A DNA stretch of 64,000 bases from Humulus lupulus (taxonomy: Eukaryota; Streptophyta; Magnoliopsida; Rosales; Cannabaceae), in assembly GCF_963169125.1 (NCBI RefSeq), contig NC_084795.1, forward strand, positions 264,425,042 to 264,489,041, read 5' to 3'. The number at the start of each line of letters is the position of its first letter. The first letter of the stretch is position 1. Below the pieces are notes generated by a model that did not search any database, was not told the DNA's origin, and was given only the letters and a program-made list of their open reading frames with translations. The position numbers and the translations under genes are program-made. This document shows, one piece after another, positions 46,441 through 57,893 of the stretch.

Positions 46441-49150
46441 CACCCCAGCATGGTTATCAGAACCTCAACATATTAAATCACTCATTTGATTAGGGCTATA
46501 CACCCCAACATGATTATCAGAATCTCAAAGTGATATTCATTCATCTGATTAGGATTGACTTGATAGTCATCCAATCAGGAGGGCAAGATCCCCCATCATT
46601 ATTTGAACTTATTTGCATGCATGAATATGGCTATTATTGCTAGGCATGCACATTATGATTTAGTAACATGTGTATTACTGTTGATGAGCATATTGAGTTT
46701 TCTTGCTGAGCTTCGGCTCACGAGTGCTATGTGGTGCAAGTAAAGGCAAAAGAAGTTGGACCATCCTTGAGTTGGAGAGCTTAGATGACGATGTGTACAT
46801 ATGCGGCTGCTCGACCACCACGGTCGAGGATTTAAAGAGGAACTAGGGTTTAACCCTATTTTGCCGCTTAGATCGGCTAGTTGTAAATATTTTGTTGTAA
46901 TTAACCTTTAAATTATATTTTTGGGTTCCCAATGTATACAGTAAACGTTTTAGTGAAACATTATATCTTAACTAAAAAATTTAACCCTAAACCGCTAATC
47001 ATACTTAGTTACACGATTATGGCCAAATGACCCGATTAGCGAATTTAGCACTGTTTAAAATACACACTATAACGGTCCCTGGGTAGTAGGGCATTACAAT
47101 CCACTAGTATTATGAATACATGTGACCTAGATCCGGGTTTCTAGTGTAGTAGGAAACTTTAGTGGAGGTACTTTGCATGTTGAGAGTATGTAGAACTGGA
47201 CCAGATGTGATTTGTTAATACTTGTTTAAACAACATTTCATAGTATTAATCAAACATATCAAACGATGATCATATACACGATGATCTTAATCCCGAGGTT
47301 GCTATGAACTCCTATATATGTCATCTGATCCTTTGATTCATGCGTTATGGTTTGTCGGAATGATCAGGCTAAGAACAATTATTTTAGGGACTCAATTATA
47401 TATACGGCTCAGGACGTAGTTTAACATATATGAAATCTATACCTTCTTTTAGATTGAATAATGGTTCCCTATTGTTGGCTTTAGGAACTGAAAAGGTTGT
47501 GAGCGTTCACGTCGCAAACTTATTGTGACACAACATTCACTAGTAAAGTCAATGGTACTCTAGGAACAAGATATAGCTAAAAGGGTAAAATGGTAATTTT
47601 ATTCCTTTTTAATTATGAACCATTAATAGACGATTAACGCTGTATGTAATGATTATATCAATGAACACTTTATTCTTAAATAAAGTACTCAGTAAATATA
47701 TGTCTATAATTATCAAGAGTTCAATCTCATATTTATAATGGAGTAATCATGGGATTAATAAATATGATTATTTAATCAAACAGCTTTGATTAATAATATA
47801 ATATTTATTGGAGTTTGATATTATAGGTCCATAGGTCCCTAGGGTGGCTTTATCAACCTCATATCAAGGTAAGAGTTGATACAAGGGTATAATTATAATT
47901 TGAGAATTTGAAAAGAATTTTATTATTTGGGTCAAGTATGCAATTATATAATAATTGAGGTTGAATAATTAATTTGGAATTAATTATTAATTTTCAAAAA
48001 ATATATTTATTAATTTAAATATGTAAATTTCAAATTTCATATATATAAATGATAATGAAATTATTTTATTTGAATGGGAGAAAATAAAATTGGTAAGTCA
48101 AAGATAATTTTTTATTTATTTAATTTTGAAAGATGATAATGATGATCATCAATTTGAAATTTGAATTTAAAATTTAAAGATTGAAATATGGTTGTCATCT
48201 TTTTCCTTAAAAATATTAATACTTTATTTTTTGTGGGAGATTGATTTTAATTAAATAATTAAAATAAATGAAAAATGAAAAATCCCTAAAAAAGGAATAG
48301 TGGGTCACGCATGACACAGTCCAGAGACTGTGCTATGCGTGTACCACATATACCAATATTGTATTAGTGTAGTTTTTATTTTATTTATTTATTTAATAAT
48401 TTGAAAATAGTTTTTCAAATTTGGTAAGTTAGATAATTACCTAAATCAAATCCTATCATTATTATAATATTTTATAATATTACTATTATTATTAAGAATA
48501 ATAAGGTAATAGAAATATCTCTATATGTATGATATAGAATAAAGAGAAGAGAAAATATATACAAGAGCACAATACACTACACATATCAGATGAAATTCAG
48601 AAAAGTTCTTAGAATTTTTGTTAGACAATAGTTCTTTCTTTCTTCTTATTTATTCTAGTCATTATCAAACCATAATCCAAGTTCTCACGTGTTGAGAAAT
48701 ACTTGTGATTCCTAAAAATACAAACTCATGTTCTTTATGTGCCCACACACATCTTGAGGTGTAGATAACACTCTGGAAGATCGTGGTTTGAGTGCTTAAA
48801 GCTTTGGATATGAAGATCGATAAATATACAAAAGACTCAAGGACACTTTGTAACATCCCAAATTTCCTAATTGGGCTTAGTGCCTGGATTAGGGGGCCGG
48901 GAGACAATAATTGAGTTAATATGTGAATTATATTATAATATAATCATGTTTGTATTTTAAAGATATTAACTATGTGTATGTGGGTTCGCTTCTTATAAGA
49001 AGGGTATATTGGTAATCTGACCCGTTAGGGGTATAAATGTGAATAATTGCTTGTGTGATTGAGACCACATTATTATGTGGATATATCTGGGTTACTCGAC
49101 AAGAGGCGGTCCCGATGAGCAAGTTAGCGAAAAAGTCACAACAGGGTCTT

Positions 49151-51145
49151 CCCGAAGCCCAGCAAGAAAACTCAAACGATACATAACATATGCATAGTAT
49201 ACAGTCAACACAGCAAATAGCTCATATCTAGTCAGACAGTCCATAAAATCTAACACATATACGGCCATGCCGTCCCAGAAGCGTTACCATAACCTGGGAT
49301 CTCGGTCTACACCGTAAGGATATCCCATGTATCCATTGGGGTCTCACCCTAACCACGAGCACTTCATGTGCTTAAGTGGTATTCTCGGCCTCACTGCCGT
49401 TCTCGGCCTTCGCCGTTCTCGGCCTTCGTCGTTCATTCTGCTATTTCCACATTTAGCATACTCAAATAACAATCAAACACATAATCATTCATGTCATGCT
49501 ACATCCTAGCAATAATATAATCTAGGGCCGCGCCCCGCAACAAAACTATGGGCTCAAGCCCTGCTCTACGGGTGCTACAGTTTTCTTACCTGTATCCCGA
49601 GCTTTCCGATGCACCACGGTCACAAGCACGGTCCTCTAGCACGAGCCTCTCCAAAATCCTAGTCACAACACATGCAAAACACTCTTTAATACTAACCAAT
49701 CCAAAACCACTTCCCGGGACCAATCCTACACTCTCAGAATCCCCATATTCCTAAAACCATACATCGGAAACATCCCCCGAACCACCGGAGCAAAAGCTCA
49801 AAATTGCAAAATCCTATGTTCTAAAAATAGCCTAGTGCCGCGGCGGCGCTGCCCTAGAGGGCCGCGGCGCCCAGCAAGTCAGAGAGCTTCCCCTGCCCAG
49901 AATCAGCCTCGCGCCGCGGCGCCCAAGAACAGGGCCGCAACGCTCCTTCGCGAACCCAGAAATCTGGGTTTTCCCCTGCATTTTCCCCGAGCCAAAACAC
50001 TCCCAACATATACCCAAACCCCAAAATCAGTTTAAAACCCCAAGCAAACCATTAAACAAACTATAAACCTCAACAACAAGCTTAATTATTCACTTATACT
50101 CAAAATCCACTCTTGAGTTAAAGATTTCATAAATTCAAACCATGACTCCTAAGACCTAAACCAAAGCTTGAAAAGTATAAACCATGCCTCTAACATCTCA
50201 AACCAAACCAGATATGAACCCAAACATGATAAACTCTTACCTCAGTCAAGAACCCAGCTTGATTTCTCCTCAACTCTAGCTTCACGTCACCTTCCTTTTG
50301 ATTATCCCAACTCTGAATTCCATACAAAACCAGCCACCACCCTCTTTCAATTTCATGCTTATTCTCTAAAAACCAGACTTGAAACTTAAACGAAACAGAG
50401 ACAAATCCTTACCTCTGAACAATCTTGGCTTATGCCCAACTTAGTTGCTTTGAACCACCAAAAACTCTCCTCCTAGGTCTCCCAACTTCAGCCTTCCTCT
50501 TCTTCCCCTTTCTTCTAGATTTTCCTCAAATTTCAGCATAAACCCAATTGCCCAAGTGAAAATAACGTAAATGATCTTTCCCTCAGCGAAAGTTATCTAA
50601 ACCTCTGCCAAAAGACCATCTTATCCCTCCATTAAAATCCATTCCTAACTAAACCTTAAGGGCACTCTTATCCTTTCACTTACATTGAAATTCTACCATT
50701 TCTCCATCTAAACTTGTTACTCTCAGCAGTTACTAACGGTTACACGAGTTACCAGTTTACCAGTTACCATTAACTCACAAGTACTAAACTTACAAAATCC
50801 CCAAAACACCCATGGGCTCCTCCCGAGCCGGGTATAAAATCCTGTTGTGACTTTTGAGTTATCTAGCTCTCTATGACCGTCTTGGCACGTGCATCACATA
50901 AATATCACCACATCCACGTGGTACAATTCACATAATATAATTATCACATTTATGCCCTCAACGGGCTAAAATTACCAATTTACCCCTATCATGCAAACGG
51001 GGCCCACATGCATATTTATACCACCTAAACATGCATTCTAATCACATATTCATTTAGATTCATATATTATCATATTAATTCACTTATTGCCCTCCAGGCA
51101 CGCTAATTAAGGTCCTAAACCTCATTAGCAACTTAGGGTGTTACA
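49151..51145 (-). mobile_element. Inverted, truncated gypsy LTR inside solo LTR 48849-53116
   Basis: On the minus strand it starts TGTAACACCCTAAG at 51145 and runs through donor-like AGGTAAGAAAACTG (about 49595-49582), ending at CTTGCTGGGCTTCGG near 49151, where sister LTRs continue for several hundred more bases. The left edge is therefore a deletion junction and no target duplication is visible. A CGCCGCGGCGCC-type palindromic module sits at 49838-49970 and a CGTTCTCGGCCTTCG tandem repeat at 49389-49432. The open frames in 49327-50389 are not genes. Confidence 0.75.
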
Positions 51146-51679
51146 ATAGCCCTTGTGAACACTTGATGAATAAGATAAGGGCAAGGGATAGAGTGCTCAT
51201 TTTGGGCTAATTTTAGTGTTTGAGTGGGCTGGGATTGCTGAGAAGGTTAAGGAACAAAAGGGAAACAAAGAACTCAGCAGCTGTCCTTTCTCTCTCTCAC
51301 GTTCTCTAGGTGCCATAGAAGCTTGAGGAGGTTTTTTTGGAAAATTGAGGAGTAAAGCTTGGGAAAGCAAGGTGTTAGGCTTGGGGGAAAATCAGAGGCT
51401 AGGCTCAAAGGTTTCATCACAGTTAAGGTAAGGGTTCTAAACTTAAATTTCTTGGTTAGCTTTGCTCAATATTTAGAGAAAATATGTTTATGCATGCTTG
51501 ATAATTGAAGGGATAGGTTTGGGTAAATTTGATGTGTTTCACTATGATAATTGGTTGGGTTTGATCGGTGAGAATGATTATATGAGTTTGGGGAATTGAA
51601 TTGGAGGAGTGGGATGGAATTGGATAAGTTTTAGTTGGATTCGGTTGAAGAAAAACCCAGAAAATTCTGGATTCGTGGT

Positions 51680-51850
51680 GATGAGTCGCGGCTCTTTTAT
51701 GGTGAGTCGTAGCCTGCGAAGGAGATTTTGAGCCAGCAGGGCTCGGATGCAGGGGCAGGCCGCGCCGAGGCGTGCGTTGATTTCCAGGGAGGCTGCCTTT
51801 GGATTTAGAGGCGCGCCGCGACTCGGCTGGGAGGGGCCGCAGCTCTTAAG
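51680..51850 (+). repeat. GC-rich module (GAGTCGCGGCTC type) in solo LTR
   Basis: GAGTCGCGGCTC, GAGTCGTAGCC, AGGCCGCGCC and GCGCGCCGCGACTCGGC occur together. It corresponds in position to the AGCGCT modules of related LTRs. Confidence 0.55.
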
Positions 51851-52339
51851 GGGAATTTTGTCTTAAGTGAGATTTTTAGAATGGGAACTTAACCGTTTGG
51901 GCTCGGGATCGATCCTACTTCCTTGTTAAGTGGAATTCAATGTCCTGGAGGCTAAGAGTTGGTCTGGAAGTTGTTATTTACCTATTATTGATGGGAACTT
52001 CTTTATCGCGGTTGTGACTAGGTTTTCGCTAAGGGCTTGAATCGGGGATCATGCTCGGAGGGTTGTCGCTAGTAACCCGCATACGGACCAAAGGTAAGAA
52101 AATTGTACCTGTTATGTGAATGCATGATTAGAGCTTAGTTAAGGTGATGAACATGATTATAATTATGTTGCAAATGTCTGATTAGGTACGTTGTAACGTG
52201 CATAATTATGATTATGCTTATGACTGTTGAGTGAATGTATTATAATGCATTGCGTGATTATCTGTTAAGTATGCTATATGAAACATGTGGCTGTCTGTTA
52301 TGATTGTGAGGCTTAGTTTATAAACTAGGGTATCATTAG

Positions 52340-52500
52340 AATGCTAAATGGGGATCGACTTATTAGTTGAGAATATGATGGGCTCTGGGAGATTCTCAAT
52401 GGTTGAAAATCCCAAGGCTTCAACTTATAAGTTGGAGGCACGTGGTGGCTTGACTTATAAGTCAAGGGCATAAGGAACTTAGTTTATAAGCTAAGATTGG
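52340..52500 (+). repeat. Hairpin array (CTTATAAG type) in solo LTR
   Basis: It contains GACTTATTAGTTGAG, CAACTTATAAGTTG, CTTGACTTATAAGTCAAG (a perfect 18 bp palindrome) and CTTAGTTTATAAGCTAAG. The array sits between the donor-like (52093) and acceptor-like (52731) sequences, as in the other LTRs. Confidence 0.65.
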
Positions 52501-53366
52501 CATAAAGCACGTGGAGTGCAGGCCACCATGGCTGGGCCACCCTGGCAGTGCAACATGCACTTGACTGGCTCGGATGCCAACAACATGAAAGGAAGTGCGA
52601 CATGCACTTGTGTGACTCTATGGTCTCCAATTAGGTTTAATGAGTGCACTGGATTCAGTTATTACTGTTTGATGGTTGTTTTATTCACTGAACTGCTGAT
52701 TGAGTTTTCTTGCTGAGTCTTCTGGCTCACAGGTGCTTTGTGGTGCAGGTAAAGGTAAAGAGAAGCTCAACCAGCCATGAGTCGGAGGGCATTAGCAGTG
52801 GTATGTACATATGCAGTCTGCTCGACCACCACGACCGAGATGCTCAGAGGAACTAGGGTTAAACCCAGCTTTTGCCGCTTAGGACGGCTTAATATGTAAT
52901 CTGAGTTTTGTAACAGGCTTTTAAACTAATGTTTTTGGGATCCCATGTAGAGAATTGGTTACTAACTTAATGGAAATGTTTATGAGATAATCAAAAGTTT
53001 TTAATACCTAAACCTTAGTGGCTTAAGCACATGTTTAGTCCAAATGACTTGTTAGTAAGTCCAGCACTGGTTTCTAAACACACCTGGTAACGGACCCTAA
53101 TTAGCAGGGCGTTACACACTTGATAGGCTTCAAAAGGTAATTGTATATATTCTTGAATTTTTTGTTTTTATATGTTATATATTAATATATTGTATATTTA
53201 TATATTTGTTGCATGATTAATAATATTGTATGTTAATGTTTCTAGATTGTTTTCTTGGTCATATAAACTATTTATATGATTAATGAATTTTTTTTATTGT
53301 TGTTGTTCTTATACCAATGGGCCCACCACGCTAATTTCGTTGTGTGCTCTGAATGTTTTTCCAACA

Positions 53367-54758
53367 ATTTTATCTTCTCAATTATGCCTTGATTGTGCAA
53401 TTCTTTTATGCCTTGCTCACTGATATGTCCAAGCCTTTGATGTTAGATTTTCATGTCATTTTCTTGGTTTTTCACCATGTCAGTTTCAGCAACTGAAACT
53501 GTTTCTCCATCCAGCACATAAAGACCATTTATTCTCTTCCCTTTCATGACCACCAACGAGCCTCTTGTAATCTTCAAGTTTTCCCCACTAGATTTTTAGT
53601 CATAACCTTCATCTTCAAGTGCTCCAAGGGAGATTAAATTTCTTCTAAGATTTGGAATGTGTCTCAGTTGGATAGAACTTTGATCTTTCCATTGAATTTC
53701 TTGCCAACCACTTTGCCGATGCCCATAACCTTGCATGAAAAATCATTTCCCATTAGCACTTTTTCACCATCAATAGATTTATAATAAAAAAATGACTCTT
53801 GATTTGGACACATGTGATAAGTGCATCTAGAATCTAGAATCCACTCCCTGTTTAGTGAAGTTTCAGAGATTGAAAAGAGTTCTTCATCTGATGAGCATTC
53901 TTCTCTTCTTTCAGCAATGGCAGTTGTATCTTTCTTGACAGATTTCAACTCATTATTGCAATTTTTATACTTGTGTTTTGATTTCTGGTTTTGGTGTAGC
54001 TTGAAATGGCCTTGTTGATCTTTAAACTTGTAGCAAAATCTTTGTATATGTCCTGGCTTTCCACAGAAGTAACACTTCCTAGTATCTCTTCCCCGAGACT
54101 TGGATCTTGAATGTGAATGATGACTTCTTGATTGATTTTTCCTGGATGTTCTTCCTTGAGCCAAATACACTTCTTCCTTTCTAGACTCTTTCTCCAATTG
54201 TGGTTCAAAATCCTTAGATTTTAGAGCACCAAGAACATCTTCCAAGGAAATTACATCCCTTCCATATTTAATAGCAGCTTTGACCTCTTGATATGCAATC
54301 GGAAGTGACCTCAATAGAATAATGGCTTGACTTTCCTCATCCACTTTGTGATTTATGTTTGCCAAACTTACAATAACCTCATTAAACTTGTCAATGTTAT
54401 CATCTAAAGATAAATAAGGGTTCATTTGAAAACCATATAACCTTTCAATCATATTAATCTTGCTTAAGATTGAAGGCTTCAAATACAACTCTCCCAACTT
54501 ATCCCATACTTCTTTTGCTTTAGTCACATTGTTCAACTTTCTCTTAACATTGTTAGATAGATGCAGAATGATGGTGTAGTATGCCATCTCTTCCATATCT
54601 ACAATCTCATCCGGTTTCTTCTCGAACAACAACTTTTTTTCTCCAAGAACCTTAGCTACCTTTTGGTGTACAAGTATGCCCTGAAGGCTCTCTCTCCACA
54701 AGGAAAAATTCCATGTTCCATCAAAATTTTCTAACTCAAACTTTGCCATAGTTTTCAT
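53367..54758 (-). pseudogene. Copia-A gag-protease and pre-integrase front
   Basis: The 54758-53664 frame (364 residues) is a copia gag: FELENFDGTWNFSLWRESLQ at the start, the UBN2-type capsid region (KEVWDKLGELY, LRSLPIAYQEVKAAI), a basic Ser/Arg-rich linker, the zinc knuckle CYFCGKPGHIQRFC, then protease start WILDSRCTYHM. The usual D-S-G of the protease is D-S-R, so protease is inactive. The frame stops at 53664, and 53450-53367 holds GHISEQGIKELHNQG, the histidine half of the integrase zinc finger, next to the Copia-B insertion point. The unbroken gag frame contrasts with the damaged pol. Confidence 0.9.
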
Positions 54759-54849
54759 GAGTTCTTGGAGCTTTCTTGATCAATCTTACAACATAAATCT
54801 TATTCGATCTTGAGTTTGAATCTTAGACCATGAGAACCTGGCTCCGATT

Positions 54850-55439
54850 TGTTGTAAATTGTACTCTCAAGATCAAAAATCACTTGTTAAACTAGACAAA
54901 TTCATTAGTAAGTACGAATCTAACAATGTATAAATCATAAAAAAATGTACAAAAGAAAGCTTAAAAATAGAAGGAAAAATAGACAATTGCACAACAAGAT
55001 TTATACTGGTTCAAAGACTAGTTTCCTAGTCTTCTACATCCAGTTTTCTGAACACCATCATGGAGGCCTTTATTGATCATCAATGGAGGAAGAATACAGT
55101 CAAGTATGGCTCACAAACAAGCACTCAAACTCAATGTAAGTCTCTCACACACGCCCGAGCAATTCACTGTCAAAACAATAGTGAAATTGCTCAGTACAGT
55201 AGCCTGAAACCTCACACTCTTTCTCAACTCTATTCTCTCACTTTCTTGATCTTCTCTCTAGTTCAATCTTGGAGCTTCTCACTCTTACTCTGTCATTTAA
55301 AATCGTGTCTTGTGACAGCCTCTCAAACTTGTATATATAGACAAAATTTAGGTAACTAGGACAGTTAGTTAAAGTTAGTTTAGGCAGCTGTCATAAGGTA
55401 GTTAAATTGGTTGGTCTTTGGGAGGAATCAAAACCCACA
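54850..55439 (-). repeat. Copia-A 5' LTR, intact, 590 bp
   Basis: The minus strand runs from TGTGGGTTTTGATTCC (55439) to TTACAACA (54850), followed by the variant primer-binding site AATCGGAGCCAGGTTC (54849 downward). A TATA-like CTATATATACAAG lies near 55330-55343. It matches the split 3' LTR except for about 25 bp at the far end. The frame 55060-55359 is LTR sequence, not a gene. Confidence 0.9.
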
Positions 55440-55517
55440 AAATAAAAAGTAAAAAAGATTCATATAATTAATTTGATGAAAAAAAAATCATTAGTGTGAT
55501 ATATCATAGATAAATAT

Positions 55518-55929
55518 TGTTGAGTATTGACTCAAATTAATTATGGTTTTATTTATAGTATTTTTAATTTTGGGTTATTACTAATTTGTGTAAAAGGAGT
55601 GTCTTGTTGAACAAGTTGTCTTGTTGCCCAAGTTTTGCAACTCTATAAATATGTATTTGGTGGTGTATGTGAGAGTGTGAGCTTTTTGGAAGAGAAGTGA
55701 GTGTGGGTTTTTGAAGAGAGAAGAAAGAGTGAGTTTGAAGTGTTGAGAGTGTGAGAGTGAGAAGAAAATGATGTATTGGGTTTTCGGTAGAGAAATTGAG
55801 AGAGTTTAAGTGTGTAATATTGAAGTTTGAAGTGAACGGTTTGGTGATTTTACCAAACCGAGTAAATTTATTTGCTTGTTCTTTATTGTTTTTGCTGCGC
55901 TTGGAAAGTTTAAATTTTTTTTCCCAACA
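55518..55929 (+). repeat. Copia-C 5' LTR, 412 bp
   Basis: It begins TGTTGAGTATTG and ends TTCCCAACA, with a TATA box CTATAAATATG at about 55642. It is followed directly by AATGGTATTCAAGCTAGGTTC, a mutated initiator-tRNA primer-binding site. No second copy is in the window. Confidence 0.8.
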
Positions 55930-55976
55930 AATGGTATTCAAGCTAGGTTCATATCTTCACCAAATATGCCAAAGAT

Positions 55977-57893
55977 GATGTCTTCCACAAAATTCGAGAT
56001 TGAGCTTTTTTATGAAAGAACAATTTCAGTATATGGCAAAGCACAGTGAAAGATGTTTTGGTAAAACAATGACTCATGAAGGCACTGCAAGGAAAGAAGC
56101 TTGAGAGTATGGATGGCAAAGATAAGGAAGAATTTCATGCAAAAGCAGTAAGCACTATTCGTTTAAGCTTGACTCCTGAATTAAAGTATAGTGTTTTGAA
56201 TGAAACATGTCATTCTGAGTTATGGAAAAAGTTAGAGAAACTTTATATGTCTAAATTCCTAACAAATAGGTTATATTTGAAGAAACAATTATATGAGTTA
56301 AAGATGATTGAAGGTGATGATGTTAGAGATCATATAAATAGATTTAATAAGTGCATAACTCAATTGTTAAGTGTAGATGTCAAAATTGATGAAGAAGATA
56401 AAGTTATTTGTTATACCCATTTTTTGGGCATGATGATGTGTCAATGAGTAGCAATATTAATGATCTCGGACTTGCTAGCTATTTCCTTCAAAATAAAAAT
56501 GAACAGAACTTATAGCATGCTTGTTCTCACAAGCATGCGCTAACAGGCAATGATAATGTGTCTGTTCGCTTATATGAAGTCATCATGTGCTAACAGAGAA
56601 GTTCTTATACCTTTGTTCGCACAGGGCAAGTTCTTCTACCTCTGTTCGCACATGAGAGGTTCTTCTACCTCTGTTCGCACAAGGCAAGTCATTACACGCT
56701 AACACGAGTATTCTAGTAGCCCAGTAGCACACTCTTGTTCCTGTTCGTTCATGAGTGCCTGTAGGACGCTAACAGAGATACCTAATCATAAAGCATTGAC
56801 TAATTTCATTTATGTTCTCACAAAGCATAAAGTAAGCCAACACTAACAGAAGAGGTTTGGTCGCCTAGCCATATTCTCCAACTCATGTTCACTCAAGAAT
56901 GTGGTAATTTGCTAACAAAGACATGTGTTCATGTCTCTTGGTTATTTTATGCCTGTTCGTTCAAGAAAGACTGTCTACGCTTATAGAATTAGCAAAGGAG
57001 TACAAAGTCATCATTTATCAAAATACAACTATATTTGTGTTATTATAATTTTGTAATGTATTATTTACGGGTCAAGCCCAATAGCTTAGGCCCATGATTT
57101 ATATGTAACCCTAAATTCTTCAATATAAATAAGAGGAGATCGGATAGAAATAGAGGAGGCAATTCATAATGTTGAATCTCTATGATTGTATAAACAAGTC
57201 CTTATGTAATATCAAAGTGAATGAGGACTGTGGAACAATCGACCACGCAAGTTCGCCGGAAACTATGGTACTTCAAGCTTAAATATCAATAAAAGTTACT
57301 AAGTGGACATAGGTCATCTTTTTGGGGTCGAACCACTATAAAATATTGTATTATTTATTTGATCATATCTCAATTCTTGAATCCATGCTCTTATGTTCTC
57401 AAGTTGACGAAAAACGTTGTCAATACTATTATTTTGTTGGCCTCTCTACCAAAATCATATGAGACGTTGGTGACTACACTTTTAGTTGGAAAGACTACTT
57501 TAACTGTGGATGAGGTGTCAACTGCTCTTTTGGAGACAGAGAGTATCAAACAACCAAGTAGTTTGTCTCATAGTGATCAAGCTCTTGTGGCAAGGTGAGG
57601 ACCAAATTGTTGTAGGAGTCAGTCAAGAGGAAGGTACAATGACAAAAGAGATAATCGCAACCAATCACGCTCTTGGAGAAAAGTGGAATGTTATTATTGT
57701 CACAAAAGGGACATGTGAGGAGAAATTGTGAAGAGTTAACCAAGCATCTTAAGGCAATGAGAAATCAAGAATGTAAAGAGACTCCAAATTCCATTAATGT
57801 TGTTGGTGCAGGTTTTGAAAGTGATACTGGTGTTCTTTTTGTCATAACTGCTGAAATTTTTTCTGACTCTTGGATTTTGGATTCTGGTTGTTC
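55977..57893 (+). pseudogene. Copia-C gag and protease start, split by an insertion
   Basis: The 56076-56405 part encodes gag: LRLSLTPELKYSVL-like sequence, SELWKKLEKLYMSKFLTNRLY, KKQLYELKMIEGDDVRDHIN and DVKIDEEDK. Gag resumes near 57415 with LLASLPKSYETLVTTLL. After a frame change it has a zinc knuckle (CYYCHKRGHVRRNC-like, near 57690-57730), then SDSWILDSGCS at the protease start (57861-57893), where the inverted LTR cuts in. The D-S-G is intact here. Confidence 0.85.
56406..57409. mobile_element. Unassigned ~1 kb insertion in Copia-C gag
   Basis: The insertion separates two continuous halves of gag. Its left half (56520-56990) alternates TGTTCGCACA/TGTTCGTTCA with GCTAACAG about every 40-60 bp. 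Its right half has a TATA-like CAATATAAATAAGAGG (57120) and a 3' end reminiscent of an LTR (CGAACCACTATAAAATATTG near 57330). I suspect a solo LTR of another family, but termini and duplication are not clear. Confidence 0.5.

Larger units (their letters stand above)
44368..47098 (+). mobile_element. Ty3/gypsy solo LTR, 2731 bp
   Basis: It runs from TGTAATGCCCCAAATTTCC to AGGGCATTACA, flanked by GTCCA (44363-44367) and ATCCA (47099-47103). The uninterrupted target in the 5' LTR is near 31737. It shares every landmark with 2392-4777: donor-like GAGGTAAGAAAACTG (about 45707), the 'cttcggctcacgagtgctatg' box (46711), the TGTACATATGCGGCTGCTCG box (46795) and the AGCGCT palindromic module (45349-45450). 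Confidence 0.92.
48849..53116 (+). mobile_element. Ty3/gypsy solo LTR with inverted LTR fragment inside
   Basis: It runs from TGTAACATCCCAAATTTCC (48849) to CAGGGCGTTACA (53116), with perfect CACTT duplications at 48844-48848 and 53117-53121; the 5' LTR of Copia-B has a single CACTT in 'ggacacttgataggc' near 38672. Excluding the inverted fragment (about 49151-51145) about 2.27 kb remains. It carries the donor-like AAGGTAAGAAAATTG (52091), the 'ggctcacaggtgctttgtgg' box (52724) and the TGTACATATGCAGTCTGCTCG-like box (52804). Confidence 0.9.
31481..53366 (+). mobile_element. Copia-B: decayed long-LTR Ty1/copia element nested in Copia-A
   Basis: The 5' LTR begins TGTTGGGAATAG at 31481 and ends TCTAACA at 38932, followed by PBS TTGGTATCAGAG. 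The 3' LTR begins TGTTGGGAATAG at 44099 after a polypurine tract and ends CCAACA at 53366. After subtraction of nested insertions and their duplications the LTRs are 2258 and 2259 bp. The internal region (38933-44098) contains decayed gag, RT and RNase H. LTR style and gag fragments suggest an Angela/TAR-like lineage (inference). Flanks CTTTT and ATTTT form a one-mismatch target duplication in Copia-A. Confidence 0.92.
44099..53366 (+). repeat. Copia-B 3' LTR, interrupted by two gypsy solo LTRs
   Basis: The pieces 44099-44367, 47099-48848 and 53117-53366 match the 5' LTR. Removal of the two insertions and their duplications leaves 2259 bp against 2258 bp for the 5' LTR. The segment 47099-48848 contains the empty hAT target. 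Confidence 0.92.
24415..55439 (-). mobile_element. Copia-A: Ty1/copia element split by multiple nested insertions
   Basis: On the minus strand the order is 5' LTR (55439-54850), PBS, gag-protease (54758-53664), pre-integrase, [Copia-B insertion 53366-31481], integrase (31480 to about 30600), RT (30387-29401), RNase H (29349-28855), polypurine tract, and 3' LTR (28773-28680 plus 24885-24415, split by a gypsy solo LTR). With insertions removed it is about 5.3 kb, normal for copia. Coding continuity across the Copia-B insertion is exact in frame, and the flanks carry CTTTT and ATTTT as an imperfect duplication. The far end of the 3' LTR lacks about 25 bp present in the 5' LTR, so the outer target duplication cannot be read. 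Confidence 0.9.

Noticed and set aside
49327..50389. Cluster of plus-strand frames (60-73 residues)
   Set aside because: Antisense by-products of the inverted gypsy LTR at 49151-51145.
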